64,000 bases of DNA. Origin: Mesorhizobium sp. Root102 (lineage in GTDB: Bacteria > Pseudomonadota > Alphaproteobacteria > Rhizobiales > Rhizobiaceae). Location of the stretch: assembly GCF_001425625.1 (NCBI RefSeq), contig NZ_LMCP01000044.1:1-64000 (forward strand). The letters are read 5' to 3'. Position numbers and translations under genes: made by a program. The notes below the pieces were generated by a model. That model saw only the letters and a list, made by a program, of their open reading frames with translations, was not told the DNA's origin and searched no databases. Positions 35,104-45,300 of this stretch are shown piece after piece (position 1 is the stretch's first letter; each line of letters starts with the position of its first letter).

Positions 35104-35696
35104 GTCGCGATCCGGGTGGACAGCATGCGCGAGGTTTCGATCAGCGTGCGGCATAGGTGCTCCATCGATTTGTGCAGTCTTTCGTCACGGAAATGGCCGT
35201 CCTCGTCGAAGGCCTCGCCGCCCTCGGGCACCGAGCATTCCGGCGTCACCACCTCCATCTGGCAGCGTACCAGCACGGCGCGCAGATGGTTGATGCAACG
35301 GATGCCGGCAAAGTGCCCGTTGGAGGATGAGCAGAGGCCGGCGACCTTGCCGGCAAGCGGCCTGACCGGCCGGCCGGCATCCCTGCGCACACGGCTTACC
35401 CAGTCGATCGTGTTCTTGAGCAGCGGCGGTATGGAGCCGTTGTATTCCGGCGTGGCGATCAGCAACCCGTCATGGGTGATCACCAGACGGCCGAGTCTCT
35501 GGGCGTTTTCGGGAACACCTTGTTCCTTTTCCAGATCCTCGTCCATGATCGGCAAGGGATAGTCCGCGAGCGAGATGCGGGTCACCTCGGCGCCTTGCAT
35601 CGCAAGTTCCTTCTGCGCCACGTCGGCGGTCCTGCCGCTATAGGCGCCGCTGCGCACCGAGCCGGCGAAGACGAGGATTTTCGGGATCACTGCCAT
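35100..35696 (-). CDS. NADPH-dependent FMN reductase family protein
   Basis: 198 residues from ATG 35696. Flavodoxin-like fold with the FMN phosphate loop [11 protein letters not shown] and the '[20 protein letters not shown]' segment that binds flavin, as in ChrR/azoreductase-type quinone reductases. Cytosolic. It overlaps pyrF by 4 bp. Functional link with pyrF is not obvious. Confidence 0.9.
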   Translation of the reverse strand: MAVIPKILVFAGSVRSGAYSGRTADVAQKELAMQGAEVTRISLADYPLPIMDEDLEKEQGVPENAQRLGRLVITHDGLLIATPEYNGSIPPLLKNTIDWVSRVRRDAGRPVRPLAGKVAGLCSSSNGHFAGIRCINHLRAVLVRCQMEVVTPECSVPEGGEAFDEDGHFRDERLHKSMEHLCRTLIETSRMLSTRIAT

Positions 35697-35750
35697 TGGC
35701 CACCCTTGTTCCCGGACAGGTACAGCCAAGGCCCGCTCAAATCAACGCCA

Positions 35751-35834
35751 ACTTCGTCATCCCTGAGCGAAGCCGGGATCCTCGGGTCTGCGCCGCGTCG
35801 CTACGCTCCTTGCTCCGCCCGTGGATGACGAAGT
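35751..35834. repeat. Inverted-repeat-bounded element
   Basis: ACTTCGTCATCC (35751-35762) and GGATGACGAAGT (35823-35834) are a perfect 12-bp inverted repeat bounding an 84-bp unit. The interior carries ATCCTCGGGTC and GTCGCTACGCTCC, words also seen near 5884-5990. It lies between the convergently spaced FMN reductase upstream region and the end of pmtA. A small non-coding mobile or REP-like element is likely. Confidence 0.75.
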
Positions 35835-35862
35835 GATAGGCGAACAGCCCCGCGCCGAGGAA

Positions 35863-36468
35863 CTAATGGGCCTCGCGGCGATAGATCCACAGCTGCGTCG
35901 GCGGGATGTTGCGGAAGATGAAATCGAAATGCTTGACCGTGTAGTCGCCGCGGCCGGCCGGGATCGGCGACATCGGGCCATAGGTCAGCTGCACGATCGG
36001 CCGTCCGGCCGGGATACGGTCGAGCAGGCTCTCGATATAGGCGATGCGCTGGGCGACCGGAAAGTTGAGCAGCGGCACGCCGGAAACGACGGAATCGAAG
36101 ACCATCCCGCTCTTGTCGCCAAGCGTGGCGTTGAGATTGAAGGCGTCGCCCTCGATGACGTTGACGCCGGGATAGAGCCGCCGCAGGTGACGGACGAAAT
36201 CCGCGGAATATTCGACCGCGTAGAGGTTTTCGGGCCGCACGCCCTGGGCGAGGATGGCGCGGGTGATGACGCCGGTGCCGGGACCGACCTCGAGCACCGG
36301 CAGGCCGGATTTCGGATTGACGATCGAAGCCATCTTGCGGGCGGTGATCGAACTGGTCGGCACGATCGAGCCGACGGTCTTCGGCTTGTCGATCCAGCCC
36401 TTGAAGAATTTGAGTTCGTCGTCGAACTTTTCGACAAGCGCCTTTCGCAGTCCAGGGCCACGTGTCAT
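35863..36468 (-). CDS. pmtA: Phospholipid N-methyltransferase (PmtA, Sinorhizobium type)
   Basis: 201 residues from ATG 36468 (AGGAGAAC upstream). SAM-binding motif LEVGPGTGVITRAIL, then YAVEYSADFV. The N-terminus 'FFKGWIDKPKTVGSIVPTS' and the C-terminus 'RNIPPTQLWIYRR' match rhizobial PmtA, which converts phosphatidylethanolamine to phosphatidylcholine in three methylations. Phosphatidylcholine is needed for symbiosis in several rhizobia. Related KsgA-like enzymes are longer. Confidence 0.88.
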   Translation of the reverse strand: MTRGPGLRKALVEKFDDELKFFKGWIDKPKTVGSIVPTSSITARKMASIVNPKSGLPVLEVGPGTGVITRAILAQGVRPENLYAVEYSADFVRHLRRLYPGVNVIEGDAFNLNATLGDKSGMVFDSVVSGVPLLNFPVAQRIAYIESLLDRIPAGRPIVQLTYGPMSPIPAGRGDYTVKHFDFIFRNIPPTQLWIYRREAH

Positions 36469-36636
36469 GCAAGTTCTCCTCAGCGCTCCCCGCAAGTTAC
36501 TTAACACCTGAGCGGTGCAAGGCAAGGCGCGGCCGGACACATGTCGTGGATAAGATAACTTTCGTCGCGTCTCAAGGGGTTGCCCGGGTCACGGATTTTC
36601 GCGGCGCAGGCCGGTTCCGCTGCCGGGCGACTTGCA

Positions 36637-37767
36637 TCAACGCTCGCCGAAGGATTCGAAGAAATCCTTCATGCGGGCGAAAAAGCCGCTCGATTGGGGC
36701 GAATTGTCCTGCGAGGAGAGCTGTTCGAACTCCTCCAGCAGTTCGCGCTGGCGGCGGGTCAGGTTCTGCGGCGTCTCGACCGCGGTCTGGATGTAGAGGT
36801 CGCCGACATTGGGCTGACGCAGCACCGGCATGCCCTTGCCCTTGAGGCGGAACTGGCGGCCGTTCTGGGTGCCTTCCGGCACCTTGACCTTGGTCTGGGT
36901 GCCGTCCAGCGTCGTCACCTCGAAGGAGCCGCCAAGGGCCGCCGTCGTCATCGAGATCGGCACCTTGCAATAGAGGTCGGCGCCGTCGCGCTGGAAGAAC
37001 TCGTGCGGCTTCACCGCCAGGAAAATATAGAGGTCGCCCGATGGCCCGCCGCGCAGGCCGGCCTCGCCTTCATTGGCAAGGCGGATGCGGGTGCCGTCCT
37101 CGATGCCGGCCGGGATGTTGACCGACAGCGAACGCTCCTCGGTGACGCGGCCCTGGCCGGCGCATTTCGGGCAGGGGTCCTTGATGGTCTGGCCACGCCC
37201 CTGGCACTGCGGACAGGTCCGCTCGATCGAGAAGAAGCCTTGCGTGGCGCGCACCTTGCCGTGGCCGTTGCACATCGAGCAGGTGACGGGCTGGGTGCCG
37301 GGCTTGGCGCCGCTGCCCGAACATTCCGAACAGGAGATCGACGCCGGCACGCGGATCTGCGCGGTCTTACCGGCAAAGGCCTCTTCCAGCGTGATTTCCA
37401 TGTTATAGCGCAGGTCAGCGCCGCGCTCGCGGCCGCCCGACGAGCGGCGCTGGCGCCCGCCCATCATGTCGCCGAAAATATCCTCGAAGATGTCGGCGAA
37501 GCCGCCGGCGCCAAAGCCTTGCGCGCCGCCATTCATGCCGCCCTGCTCGAAGGCCGCGTGGCCGAAGCGGTCATAGGCCGCACGCTTCTGCGGGTCCTTC
37601 AGCGTCTCGTAGGCTTCGTTGATTTCCTTGAACTTGTGCTCGCAGGAATGATCGCCGGGGTTGCGGTCGGGGTGGAACTGCATGGCGAGCTTGCGGAAAG
37701 CGCTCTTGAGCTCCCTCTCATCGGCGCCCTTTTGCACGCCCAGCGTCTCGTAGAAATCAGCTTTCAT
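36637..37767 (-). CDS. dnaJ: Chaperone DnaJ
   Basis: 376 residues, full length. J-domain (5-70) with HPDRN, a Gly-rich linker (about 75-110), four CxxCxGxG zinc motifs ([32 protein letters not shown]) at about 140-210, and the C-terminal substrate-binding domains. It delivers unfolded clients to DnaK. It is downstream of dnaK but separated by 213 bp and a strong terminator, so it may have its own promoter or rely on readthrough. Confidence 0.97.
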   Translation of the reverse strand: MKADFYETLGVQKGADERELKSAFRKLAMQFHPDRNPGDHSCEHKFKEINEAYETLKDPQKRAAYDRFGHAAFEQGGMNGGAQGFGAGGFADIFEDIFGDMMGGRQRRSSGGRERGADLRYNMEITLEEAFAGKTAQIRVPASISCSECSGSGAKPGTQPVTCSMCNGHGKVRATQGFFSIERTCPQCQGRGQTIKDPCPKCAGQGRVTEERSLSVNIPAGIEDGTRIRLANEGEAGLRGGPSGDLYIFLAVKPHEFFQRDGADLYCKVPISMTTAALGGSFEVTTLDGTQTKVKVPEGTQNGRQFRLKGKGMPVLRQPNVGDLYIQTAVETPQNLTRRQRELLEEFEQLSSQDNSPQSSGFFARMKDFFESFGER

Positions 37768-37928
37768 TTTTTCCCGCTGTCCGGATGCTCAACGTCTTGA
37801 AGCATTGTTGCGTCGTTTGCCGGCATTGCCGTTCCGATTTAGGTGCGATGGAAGCGGGATGCCAGTGTCGACGCCGGTTTGCCTGCATTTTTTCAGCCAA
37901 GGCCCGCTGTTTTTCTGCAAGGGGTTGC

Positions 37929-37957
37929 AAAAAAGCCCGGCCTTCGCCGGGCTTTTC
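37929..37957 (-). terminator. Rho-independent terminator after dnaK
   Basis: AAAAGCCCGGC (37931-37941) pairs with GCCGGGCTTTT (37946-37956) around a four-base loop. Read on the minus strand it ends in TTTTTTGC. It lies 24 bp past the dnaK stop and separates it from dnaJ. Confidence 0.85.
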
Positions 37958-37980
37958 GCTCTATCTTGCCGTCAAGCGGT

Positions 37981-39897
37981 TCAGGCCGACTTCTTCTTGT
38001 CGTCGTCTTCGTCGATTTCCTCGAAATCGGCATCGACCACATCGCTGTCCTTGGCGGCGTCCGCCTTGGCATCGGCTTCCGCCGCTTCCTTCTGCGAAGC
38101 CTCGTACATGGCCTGGCCAAGCTTCATCGAAGCCTCGGCGAGCGCCTGGCTCTTGGCCTCGATGTCGGCCGCGTCATCGCCTTCGGTCGCGGTCTTCAGC
38201 GCCGTGATTGCATCGGCAATTGCCGTGCGGTCGCCTTCCGAAACCTTCTCGCCATATTCCTTCAGCGACTTCTCCGAGGAATGCAGCAGCGCTTCGGCCT
38301 GATTGCGGGCTTCGACCAGCGCGCGGCGCTTCTTGTCGGTCTCGGCATTGGCCTCGGCGTCCTTGACCATCTTCTCGATGTCGGCGTCCGAAAGACCACC
38401 CGATGCCTGGATGCGGATCTGGTGTTCCTTGCCGGTGCCCTTGTCCTTGGCCGAGACGTTGACGATGCCGTTGGCGTCTATGTCGAAGGTGACCTCGATC
38501 TGAGGCACGCCGCGCGGCGCCGGCGGGATGCCGACCAGGTCGAACTGGCCAAGCGCCTTGTTGTCGGCGGCCATTTCGCGCTCACCCTGGAAGACCCGGA
38601 TGGTCACGGCCGATTGACTGTCCTCGGCCGTCGAGAACACCTGGCTCTTCTTGGTCGGGATCGTCGTGTTGCGTTCGATCAGGCGCGTGAACACGCCACC
38701 CAGCGTCTCGATGCCGAGCGACAGCGGCGTCACGTCGAGCAACAGCACGTCCTTGACGTCGCCCTGCAGCACGCCGGCCTGGATGGCGGCGCCGAGAGCG
38801 ACGACCTCATCCGGATTGACGCCCTTGTGCGGCTCCTTGCCGAAGAACTGCTTCACGATCTCCTGGATCTTGGGCATGCGGGTCATGCCGCCGACCAGAA
38901 CGACTTCGTCGATCTCGCCGGCCTTCAGGCCGGCATCCTTGAGCGCCGCCTTGCAAGGGGCAATCGTGCGCTGGACCAGGTCGTCGACCAGTTGCTCAAA
39001 CTTGGCGCGCGTCAGCTTCAGCGTCAGGTGCTTCGGCCCGGTCGCGTCGGCGGTGATGAAGGGCAGGTTGATTTCGGTCTGGGTGGTCGACGACAGCTCG
39101 ATCTTGGCCTTTTCAGCCGCCTCCTTGAGGCGCTGCAGGGCAAGCTTGTCGTTCTTCAGGTCGATGCCCTGTTCCTTCTTGAACTCGGCCGCCAGGTACT
39201 CGACCAGGCGCATGTCGAAATCCTCGCCGCCGAGGAAGGTGTCGCCGTTGGTCGACTTCACCTCGAATACGCCGTCGCCGATTTCAAGCACCGAAATGTC
39301 GAACGTGCCGCCGCCAAGGTCATAGACGGCGATGGTCTTGCCTTCTTTCTTGTCGAGGCCATAGGCAAGCGCCGCGGCAGTCGGCTCGTTGATGATGCGC
39401 AGCACTTCAAGGCCGGCGATCTTGCCGGCGTCCTTGGTTGCCTGGCGCTGGGCGTCGTTGAAATAGGCCGGCACGGTGATGACCGCCTTCTCGACCTTCT
39501 CGCCGAGATAGGCTTCCGCCGTCTCCTTCATCTTCTGCAGGATCATGGCCGAAATCTGCGAGGGCGACTGCTTCCTGCCGCCGGCTTCGACCCAGGCATC
39601 GCCATTGTCGCCCTTGACGATCTTGTAGGGGACAAGCTTCTTGTCCTTCTCCGTCACCGGATCGTCATACCGGCGGCCGATCAGGCGCTTGACCGCGAAG
39701 ATGGTGTTTTCAGGATTGGTGACCGCCTGGCGCTTGGCCGGCTGGCCGACCAGACGTTCGTCATCGCCTGAGATGGCGACGATGGAAGGCGTCGTGCGTG
39801 CGCCTTCCGCATTCTCAATTACCTTCGGCTCCTTGCCATCCATGATGGCGATACAGGAGTTGGTGGTGCCGAGATCGATACCGATTACTTTTGCCAT
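37981..39897 (-). CDS. dnaK: Chaperone DnaK (Hsp70)
   Basis: 638 residues from ATG 39897 ([14 protein letters not shown]); the longer frame runs through the promoter and is not coding. The ATPase domain has [26 protein letters not shown] and [13 protein letters not shown]; the C-terminus ends in a Glu/Asp-rich tail. It is the main heat-shock Hsp70. An RpoH-type promoter is at 40016-40047 and a terminator follows the gene. Confidence 0.98.
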   Translation of the reverse strand: MAKVIGIDLGTTNSCIAIMDGKEPKVIENAEGARTTPSIVAISGDDERLVGQPAKRQAVTNPENTIFAVKRLIGRRYDDPVTEKDKKLVPYKIVKGDNGDAWVEAGGRKQSPSQISAMILQKMKETAEAYLGEKVEKAVITVPAYFNDAQRQATKDAGKIAGLEVLRIINEPTAAALAYGLDKKEGKTIAVYDLGGGTFDISVLEIGDGVFEVKSTNGDTFLGGEDFDMRLVEYLAAEFKKEQGIDLKNDKLALQRLKEAAEKAKIELSSTTQTEINLPFITADATGPKHLTLKLTRAKFEQLVDDLVQRTIAPCKAALKDAGLKAGEIDEVVLVGGMTRMPKIQEIVKQFFGKEPHKGVNPDEVVALGAAIQAGVLQGDVKDVLLLDVTPLSLGIETLGGVFTRLIERNTTIPTKKSQVFSTAEDSQSAVTIRVFQGEREMAADNKALGQFDLVGIPPAPRGVPQIEVTFDIDANGIVNVSAKDKGTGKEHQIRIQASGGLSDADIEKMVKDAEANAETDKKRRALVEARNQAEALLHSSEKSLKEYGEKVSEGDRTAIADAITALKTATEGDDAADIEAKSQALAEASMKLGQAMYEASQKEAAEADAKADAAKDSDVVDADFEEIDEDDDKKKSA

Positions 39898-40387
39898 TTT
39901 TCTAGTCTCTCCGCTAAGCAGGCTCTCAGGACCCGTACAGGCATTCCGACGAAAGCCCCTGTTCACAAGAAATCCCGTTCCGGCAACCGGCATTCCGGCA
40001 CCGAACGGCTTGGCGCGTATATAAGAACAGGCGGCATCGCGCGCAAGCATTCTGCGCAAGGCTTCCATGAACCTTTCCACCTCCGCCCGCGACTGATGTC
40101 CAGGTGCCGCATGGTGCGGCCCGGAAAGGAAGCCCCCCATGACCAATAACCCAGAGACTCCGCGGTCTCCGGGAACAACAGGAGCTCGGCGCGACCACCG
40201 CCTTCGGGACGGGGTCGATGCGCTGGGCTTTCCGCTGATTCCGTTGACCCTGCGTAAGAGCAGGCGTATCGTGACAACGAGGGAAGCAGACAATTCGATC
40301 AGGGAAGAACGAGCCGGAATACCGCGCCTTGCCCTGATTTGCGCGGCCAGACCGGACGTTTCTCCCGTCGACTACGGGGGGAGTGTC
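39898..40387. other. Divergent upstream region of dnaK and the secreted-protein pair
   Basis: 490 bp. It holds the dnaK leader (about 110 bp), the RpoH promoter, and the upstream region of the gene at 40388. An open frame from 40139 to 40387 joins the 40388 gene but lacks family features, and the strong ribosome-binding site at 40388 argues against its use. Confidence 0.55.
40016..40047 (-). promoter_or_regulatory. RpoH (sigma-32) promoter of dnaK
   Basis: On the minus strand CTTG (40047-40044), an 18-bp spacer, then CTTATATACG (40025-40016) matches the alphaproteobacterial RpoH consensus CTTG-N17/18-CYTATNTNNG at every fixed position. It lies about 120 bp upstream of the dnaK ATG. No CIRCE inverted repeat was found. 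Confidence 0.8.
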
Positions 40388-42349
40388 ATGTCTCGCATCC
40401 GCGGCTCGTTCGTGTCGTCTCTTGACGGTCGTTTGCGTCGTGCCGCGCATGCAGGCGGCGCATTGCTGGCGCTGGCGCTAGCCGCCGGCCTGTGGCCGGG
40501 TGGCGCCGCGCAGGCGCAGGAAACCCAGATCATCTATCCCGGCTCGATGGCGGTGACCGGATTTTCCGGCACCATCATTCCCAATTTCGACGAGGGCCTG
40601 CCGCCCGGCGTCGATCCGGTCGACGAAACCTTCATCGACCCCACGCGCGCCACCTTGCGCGTGTTCGACGTTTCGCATCTGGGCGGACCAGCCTCCGGCC
40701 AACTCGTCAACACGCCGCCGCCTTTCGAGGTGACGGCGGAGCAGATCGGCCAGGTGTTCGGCGTCACCTATGATGACGGCGTGCGCGATGGCGTCCCCTC
40801 CGGCATTCCCAATCTCTATGCCGGCGCCACCTCGCTGCACGGCATCCGCATCGTTACGCCGGACGCCGACGATGACGGTCGCCCCGAGCGGCAGCGTCGC
40901 GGCGCGGCCGGCGCCACCTTCATGGATGGCCAGTTCGGCACCGAAAACGGTGGCGGGCCGGGCACCATCTGGAAGATCGACGGCTTCACCGGCCAGGTCT
41001 CCAAATTCGCCGACATCGACACCAACAGCGGTCCCGGCATCGGCAATCTCACCTTCGATCCTAGCCACCGCCAGTTCTTTGCTTCCGACCTCGACACCGG
41101 CCTGATCCATCGCATCGATGCCGACGGCAGGTTGATCGACAGCTTCGACCATGGCGTCGCCGGCCGGCCCGCGCATGGCCTCGCTCCTGTCGCCGACGAC
41201 GGGTCGATCATGGACATACAGGGCGCGGCCTTCGATAGCGAAGACCCCGACAGCTGGGGCTACACGCAGGACGAGCGTCGCATCTGGGCCGTCTCCTATC
41301 ATGGCGGCCGGCTCTTCTACTCGGTCGGCGAAAAGTCGGAAATCTGGTCGGTGGGCATCGCCCGCGACGGCACCTTTGCCGGCGACCCGCGCTGGGAACT
41401 GACGGTCAAGGCCGACAAGGACTACGCCGTCACCGATATCGCCTTCGACAATAGCGGTTTCATGTACCTGGCCCAGCGCGGCCCGGTCGAGAACCGCTAC
41501 GATTACAGTCAGTTCGCCGATTCCGGCAAGGGCGAGGTCATCCGCTACTGGCGCGAGAACCCGGACGATCCGGCAACCGAATCGGTCTGGGTGGAAATGC
41601 CGCAGGAATATGCGGTCGGCTTCCCGCCAGGTTTCAGGCAGTCGGCCGGCGGTCTCGACCTGCAATATGGCTATGACGGCGACGGCAATCTCGACACCTC
41701 GGTCTGCACGCAGACGCTGGTCAACACCGGCGACAAGCTGCGCGACAATCCGGCTCTCGCCGAACAGCTCGCCGCCGGCGGGCCGCTGGCCGTGCATGGC
41801 GTGCAGATCACGCCGAAAGAGCTGGTCAAGCTGGCCAACGCGCCGCCCTTCGGCTCCTGGTTCGTCGATTTCGACGGCTATTTTGAAGACCCGGAGGTCG
41901 AGGGTCATGTCGGCGACGTTGCCGTCTGGCATCCTTGCGAGGGCCGCGCCGGCTATTATGAAGAAATCCCGGGCGGCTACCTGCCCCCCTTCTACCCGCC
42001 GGACTTCCCACCGCCCGGCAATCTGCCTCCGTGCATCGATGTCGAGGATGTCCAGTATTACTGCACGCCTTCCGGCCTCGAGGCCGATCTCTATCTCCAT
42101 GACCATGCCGGCGTCGGCGGCGATTCGATCAAGGCCCAGTCCAGGACGCCAGGCGTCGGGGTAACCACCCGGCAGTCGCATGCGCCCGGCAAGCCCTACA
42201 CGATCGACATCACCGGCCACTATCCGGGCGACACAGTCGATGTCGGGCTCTGCTTCTACAGGAAGTCCGACAAGGACAAGGGTGGTTACTACCCTTGCTG
42301 CAAGATGACCTTGCCGCTCAGAACCCCAGCCGTCAGCTGCGAACGTTGA
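40388..42349 (+). CDS. Large secreted propeller-like protein with a C-terminal Cys domain
   Basis: 653 residues from ATG 40388, behind GGGGGGAG. A signal peptide runs to about residue 38 (AQAQ). Residues about 150-530 have repeated short motifs of a beta-propeller (TIWKIDGFTGQVSKFAD, GLIHRIDADGRLIDSF, YSVGEKSEIWSVGI, VTDIAFDNSGFMYLAQRG). After a Pro-rich linker comes a domain at 549-650 with paired cysteines and a CC near its end (YYPCCKMTLPL). The same domain occurs in the next gene product (267-367). The protein is likely surface-exposed or periplasmic. Function unknown. It ends 10 bp before the next gene and surely shares its transcript. Confidence 0.7.
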   Translation: MSRIRGSFVSSLDGRLRRAAHAGGALLALALAAGLWPGGAAQAQETQIIYPGSMAVTGFSGTIIPNFDEGLPPGVDPVDETFIDPTRATLRVFDVSHLGGPASGQLVNTPPPFEVTAEQIGQVFGVTYDDGVRDGVPSGIPNLYAGATSLHGIRIVTPDADDDGRPERQRRGAAGATFMDGQFGTENGGGPGTIWKIDGFTGQVSKFADIDTNSGPGIGNLTFDPSHRQFFASDLDTGLIHRIDADGRLIDSFDHGVAGRPAHGLAPVADDGSIMDIQGAAFDSEDPDSWGYTQDERRIWAVSYHGGRLFYSVGEKSEIWSVGIARDGTFAGDPRWELTVKADKDYAVTDIAFDNSGFMYLAQRGPVENRYDYSQFADSGKGEVIRYWRENPDDPATESVWVEMPQEYAVGFPPGFRQSAGGLDLQYGYDGDGNLDTSVCTQTLVNTGDKLRDNPALAEQLAAGGPLAVHGVQITPKELVKLANAPPFGSWFVDFDGYFEDPEVEGHVGDVAVWHPCEGRAGYYEEIPGGYLPPFYPPDFPPPGNLPPCIDVEDVQYYCTPSGLEADLYLHDHAGVGGDSIKAQSRTPGVGVTTRQSHAPGKPYTIDITGHYPGDTVDVGLCFYRKSDKDKGGYYPCCKMTLPLRTPAVSCER

Positions 42350-42359
42350 GGAGGGGAAG

Positions 42360-45300
42360 ATGAAAAATCTCGCACTCTCCCCGCTCGCGACGAACGCTCA
42401 AACAACCGTCATGGAGACGATCATGAAACCCCTGTCATACGCCAGGCGCGGCGCGCGCTGGCTGATGGCGGCCGGTATCGCGGTCGCCATGCTGACCCCG
42501 GTGCAAGGCTTTGCGGAAGACTCTGCCCCAATCACCCCGGAGCTGAAGCTCGACCTCGACAGTTCGCGCGTCATCACTCCGAGGCCCGACCGGGTCGTAC
42601 CCTTCTTCACCAAGACAGGCACTCAACGAGGCTGTGACTACGTCGTCTATTCGCTGAGCTTCGGCCTGCGCGGCGACCCGCAAGGCTTTGCCGACCCGAG
42701 CCTCGTGGCCAGGCTGAAAAAACTTCAACTCGACTTCAAGGACCAGCTTCCGCATGGCCTTGCGATCGTCAATGTCAACGTGTCCGGCGACGGCACGGAT
42801 GCGTCCGGCGGACCATTGCCGGGCGCAACGATCAGCACCTCCGCCGATCCTAACGATACGGCTGTTGTTTCCGATTTCCGGATTTCCGCCAGCGATATCG
42901 ACGGCGTCGGCGCTGCCAACGAGCGCGTCATCACCTTCAAGATCACCGCCAAGATCGACCATGCGGCGTTTCCCGCGCCGACGGTCGTCGACAACCAGGG
43001 CATGATCAAGGTGACGGCCGGACCGGGCACGGGGACCATCATCCCGTCGCAGGATCCGACCAAGCCCGACGACGGCGACTTCAAGACCGGCGTGAAGACC
43101 TCGATCAAGATCGACGTCACCAAGTGCAACCCGCCACCGCCACCTCCCGGCAAGGAATGCTTCAAGGTGGAACGCGGCACGGTCGACTGCGTGCCCGGCG
43201 GCGGCGCCTTCATCTACCACATGCCGGTCGGCCCGGAGATGGGCGGCAAATGGATGCAGGTGTCGACGACCACGCCCGGCATCACCATCATCCCCGACAG
43301 CCAACTGGTGCCGGCGGGCGGCGGTGTCCTCAACTGGAAGATCGTTGGCGCATCGCCCGGCGACGTCATCCACCTCATCGTCACCGGCATCGAGACCTAT
43401 GCCGGTCCGAAGGAAGGCTGGGGCCTGTGCTGCACGCAGACAATCGACATCGTCATCCCGCGTGACCTCAGGTGCCCACCCAAGGACAAGGAACCGGACC
43501 TCAAGGTCGAGAAACGCGCCAACGTGACGCGTTGCACGATGGGCGGCGGCTGCGACTTCACCATCAGGGTCACCAATGTCGGCACCGGCGCCTACCACGG
43601 CACGATCGTGCTCGACGAGGTGACTCTGCCGGCCGGCTCGACGCTTGATTCAGGACCCAATCCGCCCTGGGTCTGCGTACCCGGCACCACCCCGATGGCG
43701 TGCACCTATCCGGTGACCACGCTCAATCCGGGGGCCTCCGTCGATCTCAAGCTCGGCTTCAAGCCGGCCGGAGGTTGGCAAGGCACCGTGCTGCGCAACT
43801 GCGCCACCTACAACTATGGGGCCAGCGGCAAGCCGCTGTTCGGCAGCCAGTCGAACGATCGCGGCTGTGCTGCGATCCCGATCTGCCGGCGTGGCGACCG
43901 TGACCGCGACTGTCGGCCGCCGGTCGAAAAGAAGGTCGACCTGATCCTGAAGAAGCGTGCCCGTATCCCGGTCTGCACGGCCGACGGCATCTGCTATTTC
44001 GTGATCGACATCATCAACAACGGCACATCAACCTATAACGGGCCGCTGACGGTGATCGACAGCTATCCGGGCGGCGCGCCGTCCTCCTCGACCTTTGGCC
44101 CGAGCCCGCCCTGGACATGCGGACCGAACGGCCCCGGCCAGTTCCGCTGCGACAATGCGGGGATCTCGCTGCCCGCGGGCGCCTCGACCCCGATCGTCGT
44201 CAAGGCGGTTATGCCGGCCGGCTATCAGTCTGACGCGGTGGAGAACTGCGCCGCGGTGAAGCCCATCCCCGGTGAGGTCGACCTCACCAACAACAAGGCC
44301 TGCGCCAAGGAACGCTTCCGTCATCCCAATGGCGGCAAGCCGACCCTGCGCATCACCAAGGTGTGCAACGGCTCGCTCGCCGGTGCCGGGGTCGTATCTT
44401 GCCGCATCACCGTCATCAGCCTTGGCAACGCTGCCCCCACCGGTCCGGTGCGGGTCAACGATGCCGCCACGCTGGTGGCCGGCGGCGCGCCCGTCCAGAT
44501 CCAGACCGTCACCCCTGACGGCGCGGAATGGGCGTGCGGACCGGTTCCGGCCAATGCGCTGTCGTGCCAGATTCCCGGTGCCGTGATGACACCTGGAACC
44601 AGCCGCCACTTCGACGTGACGGTCTCGGCGAATGGCGCGTTCGAGAACTGCGCGCGCGGTTCGTATGGTCCGGCCCCGGGCGACGACATCGTCTATCCGA
44701 TCGGCCAGGCCTGCGCCAAGGGCGGCGGTACCTCGACCATCCGTGTTGAGAAGACCGGCGACCGCGAATGCAAGCTCGGCCAACCCTGCTCGTTCGAGAT
44801 CACCATCACCAATGACGGGACGACCCCCTTCTCGGGTCCAGTCCGTATCGGTGATGCGATCGGCGTTGAGGGTCTAGGCAGGCTGGAAGGCGTTGAAATC
44901 ACGTCGATCGATCCGCCCTTCGGCTGCTCGCCGGAACCGGCAACCTTGCCGCTGTCCTGCATTGCCAACCTGACGCTCGGCGCAGGCGAAAGCCAGGTGC
45001 ATCATGTCACCGTGGTCATTCCCGACGACGGCCGCCTGGCCAATCTGCAGGGCAACGTCAGCGGCCAGAACTGCGTCGGCGTCCTGTCTCCCGACACGCG
45101 GGTGCAAGGCGGTGGCGACGTGCTTGGCGGCGACCAGACCAATGTGCAGGGCGATCGCGGCAAGGCCTATGCCTGCCATCCCTTCACCATCAGCCAGGAG
45201 ACGAAGAAGGAATGCTCGGCAGGCTTCGTCATGAACGACGCCGGCCGCTGCGTCTGCCCGGAAGGCACAACCTTCCGCAACGGCCAGTGCACCGGCGGTG

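Noticed and set aside
37843-39771. 642-codon plus-strand ORF opposite dnaK
   Set aside because: Antisense shadow of dnaK; codon bias of a GC-rich gene keeps the opposite frame open and no family features are seen.
39898-40387. CIRCE element for dnaK
   Set aside because: No TTAGCACTC/GAGTGCTAA-type inverted repeat found; the RpoH promoter explains regulation.
40139-40387. Upstream extension of the propeller-like gene
   Set aside because: Lacks a ribosome-binding site and would bury the signal peptide; GGGGGGAG before 40388 fits the shorter form.
40478-42220. 580-codon minus-strand ORF opposite the propeller-like gene
   Set aside because: Antisense shadow; the plus-strand gene has signal peptide, ribosome-binding site and recognisable repeats.
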